Of a stretch of DNA of 47,504 nt, positions 43,554-47,504 are shown in pieces. The stretch is from contig JAMOBE010000022.1 of NCBI GenBank assembly GCA_039908285.1, positions 1 to 47,504 on the forward strand. The letters are read 5' to 3'. The stretch's first letter is position 1; every line of letters starts with the position of its first letter. The translations under genes and the position numbers were made by a program. Source of the DNA: JAMOBE01 sp039908285 (GTDB lineage Bacteria > Pseudomonadota > Alphaproteobacteria > Rhodospirillales > Rhodospirillaceae). The notes below the pieces were generated by a model. The model ran no database searches. It was not told the DNA's origin and saw only the letters and a list, made by a program, of their open reading frames with translations.

Positions 43554-44594
43554 GGACGCGGCGGAGGCCTCGATAACCTGTGCCTCGACAGAGCGTGCCC
43601 CGACAGAGTGTGCCTCGACACCCTGTGCCGGAACGGGGTCCGGCCTGGCTTCTCCCCTGCCGGTGGCGATCAGGGCGGTCACTCCGAACACCGCGACGCC
43701 ACCACCCAGGGTGATCAGGGACAGCGGGACCAGCGCGAATCCGATCCAGCACGCCACTCCAAGGCCAAGCAGGATCAGCATCGCCGTCGGACCGGACCGA
43801 CCAGGTCCCTCCGGCCGCAGCTGACGCCGGATCTCCACCAGGATCGATACCGCGAACAGCAGGATGGCGGCGCCGATCAGCCATTCCCGTATGTCCAGCC
43901 AGCCCTTCATCACGCCGCGCGGAAGAATCTTGCCGCCCAGGGTGGCGAGGTCGCCGCGCAGGCGCTTCTCCATGCGCTGGATGGCCCGCATCAGGCTGCT
44001 GCTTTCTTCGCCCAGGGTGGCGATCTTGGGCGTGACGGAAAAGGCGACCTTCGGCAGGGGCAGGATCTGCACCTTCAATTCGGACACCTGATAGCTGAGA
44101 CCGGTATTGACGGCCATCACCGTCTCGACGATGGCGCGCTGGATCGCCGCCCCAAGACCCGGTGTCTTGAAACGGGACGCTTCCAGGCGGTAGGCCAGAA
44201 AATCCCAGTCCGCCTCGGAAAGTTCGCGGACAAGGGCGAACTTGAAGGCGATGGTGGGGATGATGCCGACCTGACTGTCGATTTCCTTGAGCTTGTAGCC
44301 GGCATAGCCCAGCAGGGACATCAGCTCCTGCTCGTCCTCCGCCGATGCCGCCCTGGACAGGCTGGTCGGTGACGGAGGTGTCAACCTGGAGAGCAACTCC
44401 GAGGCCTGGTCCGCGACGAACGTCAGCGCCTCGCCGGTGACGCCCAGCGCGGTGGCGATGGCCGACGGGCGGTCGTCGATCAGGTCCACCTCATCCTCGG
44501 ACGGGAGGGGCGCCGCCAGCGCGGTCGACAGGGTCAACGCGGCGGCAAGCAGGAGGGCGGTCAGACTTTTCACGCTTCTCACGGTCATCGTCAT
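43548..44594 (-). CDS. Membrane protein of an uncharacterised family, paralogue of 21316-21951
   Basis: The 348-residue protein has a signal peptide (about 1-28). The periplasmic core carries AGYKLKE (98-104), VGIIP (109-113), LVRELSE (121-127) and ILPLPKVAFSVTP (177-189), all shared in order with the export-locus protein. It then has extra membrane helices at about 238-255, 271-289 and 291-311. The C-terminal tail (from about 325) is encoded by a 15-bp tandem repeat. The added membrane part suggests it anchors or signals what the shorter paralogue does in the periplasm (inference). AAGGGGAAGGG lies seven bases before the ATG. It follows the PstS-like gene by 16 bp and is probably its operon partner. 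Confidence 0.75.
   Translation of the reverse strand: MTMTVRSVKSLTALLLAAALTLSTALAAPLPSEDEVDLIDDRPSAIATALGVTGEALTFVADQASELLSRLTPPSPTSLSRAASAEDEQELMSLLGYAGYKLKEIDSQVGIIPTIAFKFALVRELSEADWDFLAYRLEASRFKTPGLGAAIQRAIVETVMAVNTGLSYQVSELKVQILPLPKVAFSVTPKIATLGEESSSLMRAIQRMEKRLRGDLATLGGKILPRGVMKGWLDIREWLIGAAILLFAVSILVEIRRQLRPEGPGRSGPTAMLILLGLGVACWIGFALVPLSLITLGGGVAVFGVTALIATGRGEARPDPVPAQGVEAHSVGARSVEAQVIEASAASS
43579..43629. repeat. 15-bp tandem repeat, about 3.4 copies
   Basis: Units are TGTGCCTCGACAGAG (43579), CGTGCCCCGACAGAG (43594) and TGTGCCTCGACACCC (43609), plus a partial fourth. They encode the tail of the membrane protein (VEAHSVGARSVEAQVIEA). The period equals that of the array at 41998-42126. 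Confidence 0.85.
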
Positions 44595-44610
44595 GGCTTT
44601 GCCCTTCCCC

Positions 44611-45717
44611 TTACCGGCTCATCGGTGACAGCGCCAGGGCCGACCGGCGGACCTCGGCCCGCTTCGCTTCCGGCAAAGGGACCAGACCCAACTGCACGAG
44701 ATAGCCGGTATCGCCGATCGCGGATTCACGCGTCATCTCGGTGATGAATTCGCGCAGCCCGAGCACCGGGCCATTCCCCGCATGATCCTTGACGTGGGCT
44801 CGCTTGACGTAATAGACCACGCTGCGGGTCGCCGGATAGTCCTGATGACTCACCGTCGTCCGGTCGGGCACCACCCCTTCCAGGGGCAGGACCTTGAACG
44901 TATCGGCCATCTCCATGGCGTAGCGCATGGACAGCACTATGACGGTACCGCGTGGCGCCTTGTTCATGGCCGCGAGAATGGTCTCGGGCGTGATCGGCAG
45001 ACCAAGTTCGAGCACCCGACCATCCCGGCGCAGGCCGATGCATTGGGCCACCCGCTCCTCCGCCGAGTAGATGTTCTTGAACTCGAAGATTTCGCGACAG
45101 GCGCCCTGCAGGAACCGGTTATCGAAATACGGCCGCGAAAAGGTCGCTCGCGAGGGGACCATGACGCTGATTTCCGTCTTGGGAAGCCTGGGGTCCAGGT
45201 CGTGCCATGTCTGCGCCGTATTGGGGAGAAAGTCGTCGCCCTTTGGCAGTTCGGCGGCAATGGCGCGATAAAAGGTATCGAACGTCATGGGAAGGTCGGC
45301 GTCCTGCTTGCGCCTGGCCAGCACCAATGCTTCCATGCCGACCTGCACCTCGATGATGTCGGCAACGCCATTCTTGACGCAGAGCTGGAACTCGCTCACC
45401 CCCATGCGCCGAGTCATGGACAGCACGTCGGGGGTGTCGACTCCGGCTCCGGAGCAGAAGAGCTGGACCTCCTGGGCAAGGTTGCGACTCTCGATCTTCG
45501 GTTCCGGGACCATCGGAGCGCGTTCGCGCAGGTGGCTGAAGATCTCCTTGGTCATGGGTTTGAGCAGGGCCGGTCCCACCACCCAGGGAGCGCGTCCCCC
45601 GTCATCACCCGTCGGCGTGTCGGCGACCGCCGCCGCCGAACTCAAAGCCGTACCCAAAGCCGCACCCAGTGCCAGTCCGACCGCCACCAGTGCTCCAACC
45701 GAGCGCATCAAGGCCAT
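44611..45717 (-). CDS. PstS-like phosphate-binding-type periplasmic protein
   Basis: About 368 residues with a signal peptide (MALMRSVGALVAVGLALG to about residue 33). The mature part reads as a PstS-type binding protein: LFCSGAGVDTPDVLSMTRRM, EVQVGMEALVLARRK, then PYFDNRFLQGACREIFEFKN and YPATRSVVYYVKRAHV in the second lobe. Cys near GAG and VKN suggest a disulphide. No pstCAB genes are present, so it is a stand-alone member, perhaps a sensor or scavenger instead of a transporter subunit. The ATG at 45717 fits a normal signal peptide better than the upstream ATG at 45744. The membrane paralogue gene follows after 16 bp, and the two products may act together. Confidence 0.75.
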   Translation of the reverse strand: MALMRSVGALVAVGLALGAALGTALSSAAAVADTPTGDDGGRAPWVVGPALLKPMTKEIFSHLRERAPMVPEPKIESRNLAQEVQLFCSGAGVDTPDVLSMTRRMGVSEFQLCVKNGVADIIEVQVGMEALVLARRKQDADLPMTFDTFYRAIAAELPKGDDFLPNTAQTWHDLDPRLPKTEISVMVPSRATFSRPYFDNRFLQGACREIFEFKNIYSAEERVAQCIGLRRDGRVLELGLPITPETILAAMNKAPRGTVIVLSMRYAMEMADTFKVLPLEGVVPDRTTVSHQDYPATRSVVYYVKRAHVKDHAGNGPVLGLREFITEMTRESAIGDTGYLVQLGLVPLPEAKRAEVRRSALALSPMSR

Positions 45718-45796
45718 TTCCACCCCGCTTCCATCCCCGATCAAATGCCAGCACAGTATGGCTCATTCCAACTGAACCATCATCTCAATTTTTCCC

Positions 45797-45863
45797 CAGG
45801 GCAATCGGGTGAAGTGAAAACCGCCACCTTCACTCCCTCTCCCCCCGGAAGAGGGGGAGAGGG
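45797..45863. repeat. Family B repeat with conserved tail
   Basis: In inverse orientation to 19044-19089. The tail CAGGGCAATCGGGTGAAG...ACTCCCTCT (45797-45840) matches it over about 42 bases, followed by the hairpin CCCTCTCCCCC...GGGGGAGAGGG. A small AGGGC-TTTT-GCCCT hairpin (45860-45873) joins it to the end of the SDR gene and may serve as its terminator. Confidence 0.8.
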
Positions 45864-45871
45864 CTTTTGCC

Positions 45872-46642
45872 CTAATACAGGTGCTGCCCGCCGGTAACGA
45901 AGACTTCCGTTCCCGTCACATAGCCGAAGTCGTCCGAGCACAGGCGAAAGACCGTTCCCGCCACGTCCTCGGGCGTTCCCATGCGGTCCAGGGGGATGCG
46001 GGGGATCAGGGCCTCGTATTCGGCGGAAATCATGTCGGTTCGGATCTCCCCCGGGGCCACGGCATTGACCCTTATGCCAAGCTGGGCCATCTCGGCCGCC
46101 ATCTCGCGGGTCAGGCCGGAGAGCGCCGCCTTGGACGTCGAGTAGGCCGAGCCGGCGAACGGATGGACGCTGTGACCGGCGATGGAGGTGATGTTGACGA
46201 TGGCGCCCCGTCCCCGGTGCAGATTGCCGGCTAGGCCGCGGGCCAGCCTGAGGGGGGCGAAAAAGTTGAGGGCGAATACCTCGTGCCAGCCCTCGATCGG
46301 CCCATTGAGCACACCGAGCCGCTCCTTGAACGGGGTCTTGGGCGACAGGCCGGCGTTGTTGACCAGCGCATGCAGTGGCCCATCGCCGAGCACCGCCACC
46401 ACCGCCTCGAGGAACCGCTGCAGGCTTGCGGTGTCGGCGAGGTCGGTCGGGATGTGGTGGGTCCAGCGGGGATCGCGGCGACAGTGGTCGGGCATCGCCG
46501 CCCGGGCGCAGGTGATCACCCGCCAGTCCTCACGCATGAAGCGGCTGGCGATGGCGTGGCCGATTCCCCGGCTGGCTCCGGTGACGACGACGGTCCGCTG
46601 CGGCCCGGTCCGTTGCGGTTCGGTCCGTTGCGGTTCGGTCAT
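45872..46642 (-). CDS. Short-chain dehydrogenase/reductase (SDR)
   Basis: The product has 256 residues. The NAD(P) motif is TGASRGIGHAIA, with NNAGLS, a catalytic Ser (ITSIAGHS) and the YSTSKAALSG motif (Tyr-x3-Lys). The family ending GYVTGTEVFVTGG is present. It is a cytoplasmic oxidoreductase of unknown substrate, most like classical FabG-type SDRs. The first residues form a short repeat (EPQRTEPQRTGPQRT) from an 18/15-bp DNA repeat, which may have extended an originally shorter N-terminus. The ATG overlaps the stop of the upstream small gene (ATGA). Its 3' end meets a family B repeat. Confidence 0.9.
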   Translation of the reverse strand: MTEPQRTEPQRTGPQRTVVVTGASRGIGHAIASRFMREDWRVITCARAAMPDHCRRDPRWTHHIPTDLADTASLQRFLEAVVAVLGDGPLHALVNNAGLSPKTPFKERLGVLNGPIEGWHEVFALNFFAPLRLARGLAGNLHRGRGAIVNITSIAGHSVHPFAGSAYSTSKAALSGLTREMAAEMAQLGIRVNAVAPGEIRTDMISAEYEALIPRIPLDRMGTPEDVAGTVFRLCSDDFGYVTGTEVFVTGGQHLY

Positions 46643-46854
46643 TTCCGGGCGACGCAATCGACGGCGCCGCCGACGTAAGAGCACAGCGCCACGTCTCCGC
46701 TGACGGTGTCGAGTCGCCAGGCGTAGAAGCCGGAACTGCCGGCGGCGGTGATGGCATAGGGCCCGGGGCTGGCCGAGTGGCCCGGGGTGTTGGCGACGAG
46801 AACGGCGCCGGCGACCAGGACGCCGGCGAGGACGATGGCTTGCGTTTGCGACAT
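46639..46854 (-). CDS. Small exported protein of unknown function
   Basis: The 71-residue protein has an N-terminal hydrophobic segment (AIVLAGVLVAGAVLVANTPG) serving as signal or anchor. It ends in a short domain with two cysteines (AWRLDTVSGDVALCSYVGGAVDC). The pattern WRLDTxxGxVxxC resembles small periplasmic proteins that show a single beta-hairpin with a disulphide. No function is known. It is translationally coupled to the SDR gene by a 4-bp overlap. It was considered as a peptide-export substrate but has a Sec-like N-terminus and no double-glycine leader. Confidence 0.65.
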   Translation of the reverse strand: MSQTQAIVLAGVLVAGAVLVANTPGHSASPGPYAITAAGSSGFYAWRLDTVSGDVALCSYVGGAVDCVARK

Positions 46855-46954
46855 GGTGCCCCTTCATTTCCCTGGGGAGCGTTCTGCGACACTCCGCCGG
46901 GGGATTTTACCGTGAAGCCGGGGACACACGCCAAGGGTTGAATGCGCTCGCCGT

Positions 46955-47203
46955 TCAGTTGGCCAGGAATGCGCGCAGCCCATCCTCGAACCGCGCGACG
47001 TCGCGATGATGGCCGACCGCGCGAGCCCATCGCACGGCCGAGGCGAGGGTGGCAGTCATCACGATGCCGCCTCCCGGCAGGTCGAGAATGGTTTCCGCCC
47101 ACTCGGCGGCAATGATCGGTGGAAGCTGCTGGTGAAAGGCGACCGCGTCGAGCTGATCGCCGGTCAATCCGCTGAACGCGATGCAGTCGTGAATGCTCAG
47201 CAT
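46955..47203 (-). CDS. Conserved small hypothetical protein
   Basis: The 82-residue protein begins MLSIHDCIAFSGLTGDQLDA and continues with an all-helical sequence ending EDGLRAFLAN. The SIHDCIxxSGLTxDQ opening is familiar from small proteins of Rhodospirillales, but I cannot give it a function. AAAGGA lies eight bases before the ATG at 47203. A TTG eight codons upstream is possible but less likely. Confidence 0.6.
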   Translation of the reverse strand: MLSIHDCIAFSGLTGDQLDAVAFHQQLPPIIAAEWAETILDLPGGGIVMTATLASAVRWARAVGHHRDVARFEDGLRAFLAN

Positions 47204-47504
47204 GCGCCGGGTCCTTTCTTCGGCCAACGTGTACGGCGTGCGGACGACGGCGTCCGGACCGTGAAAGGCAACGCGCCCCGGCTTCGGCGCGTTGCGGACG
47301 TCCCACCAGGACAGGGTGGGTAGACCCGTTGGTCGAAGGCCGCCACGGCACGTGAAACGGCATCGTCTCCGGTGCCGTTCGTGCCTCCGCGTCCCGGTGA
47401 GAAATGCGGGCTAGAGCAGTTTCCGCTCAAGCGGAAACTGCGAAAAGCCCGCGCGGCGCTTGAGCGGCCAGAGGCAAATTCTAGAGCGTTTCCGCTCAGG
47501 CGGA
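47204..47504. other. Non-coding right edge with a nested hairpin repeat
   Basis: No gene is seen. The hairpin GCAGTTTCCGCT-CA-AGCGGAAACTGC (47416-47441) has 12-bp perfect arms and is enclosed by GCGGGCT...AGCCCGC. A second copy of its left part, CTAGAGCGTTTCCGCTC, starts at 47481 and runs off the window. This looks like a dispersed extragenic repeat of a third kind (CTAGAGC-GTTTCCGCT). Confidence 0.6.

Noticed and set aside
46639..46854. Small exported protein as the cargo of the peptide exporter
   Set aside because: It has a Sec-like hydrophobic N-terminus, no double-glycine site, lies about 17 kb away and is coupled to an SDR gene.

Overview
The window is GC-rich DNA with almost no gaps between genes. 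It looks like a Rhodospirillales-type alphaproteobacterium, and a Magnetospirillum/Phaeospirillum-like genome would fit. The pointers are a GapR (DUF2312) homologue, a DUF2927 protein, a phasin with a TGC-rich palindrome in front of it, and NHLP-type export genes. This placement rests on gene content and style; no 16S gene is present. No tRNA, rRNA, CRISPR array or prophage was seen.

Layout. 1-2863: membrane-anchored GH17 beta-glucanase-like protein (minus), rlmJ and a small DUF2934 protein. 2887-9427: a heavy-metal RND efflux operon (cusC/cusB/cusA-like). Between cusB and cusA lies a low-GC DUF559 endonuclease gene bracketed by inverted GC-rich repeats. 9445-14617: gapR, a lipoprotein, dapB diverging from a PadR-like regulator, purH and gmd. 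14625-19089: a single-chain MmeI-like restriction-modification enzyme, a coiled-coil membrane protein, a secreted nuclease and a paired repeat. 19186-29196: an NHLP/NHLM-type peptide export locus on the minus strand (HlyD adaptor, C39-peptidase ABC transporter, second ABC transporter, cyclic-nucleotide-domain protein), followed by two envelope proteins of unknown function and converging on a third. 29437-37484: lepA, pcrA/uvrD, cobB, alaS and a phasin. 37486-38379: a short repeat element fused to the start of a DUF2927 gene. 38388-42638: a polytopic membrane protein, an orphan adenine methyltransferase and a repeat-rich protein. 42729-45717: pabC, a paralogue of one of the export-locus proteins, and a PstS-like binding protein. 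45797-47504: repeats, an SDR oxidoreductase, two small proteins and a hairpin at the right edge.

Three themes link the genes. First, the export locus has all of its transport parts but no visible peptide precursor. It also carries an uncharacterised envelope family (21316-21951) whose paralogue sits about 22 kb away beside a PstS-like protein. Second, two families of GC-rich palindromic repeats recur at seven places. One pair carries a DUF559 endonuclease gene, another pair is nearly empty, and several copies form the ends of genes. Third, several intergenic regions hold clear candidate operators: three half-sites before the PadR-like gene, a 15-bp-arm palindrome before the phasin promoter, and a 16-bp palindrome before the restriction enzyme.

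Functions are family assignments made by reading motifs. Starts were chosen from Shine-Dalgarno spacing and family N-termini, and uncertain ones are marked.
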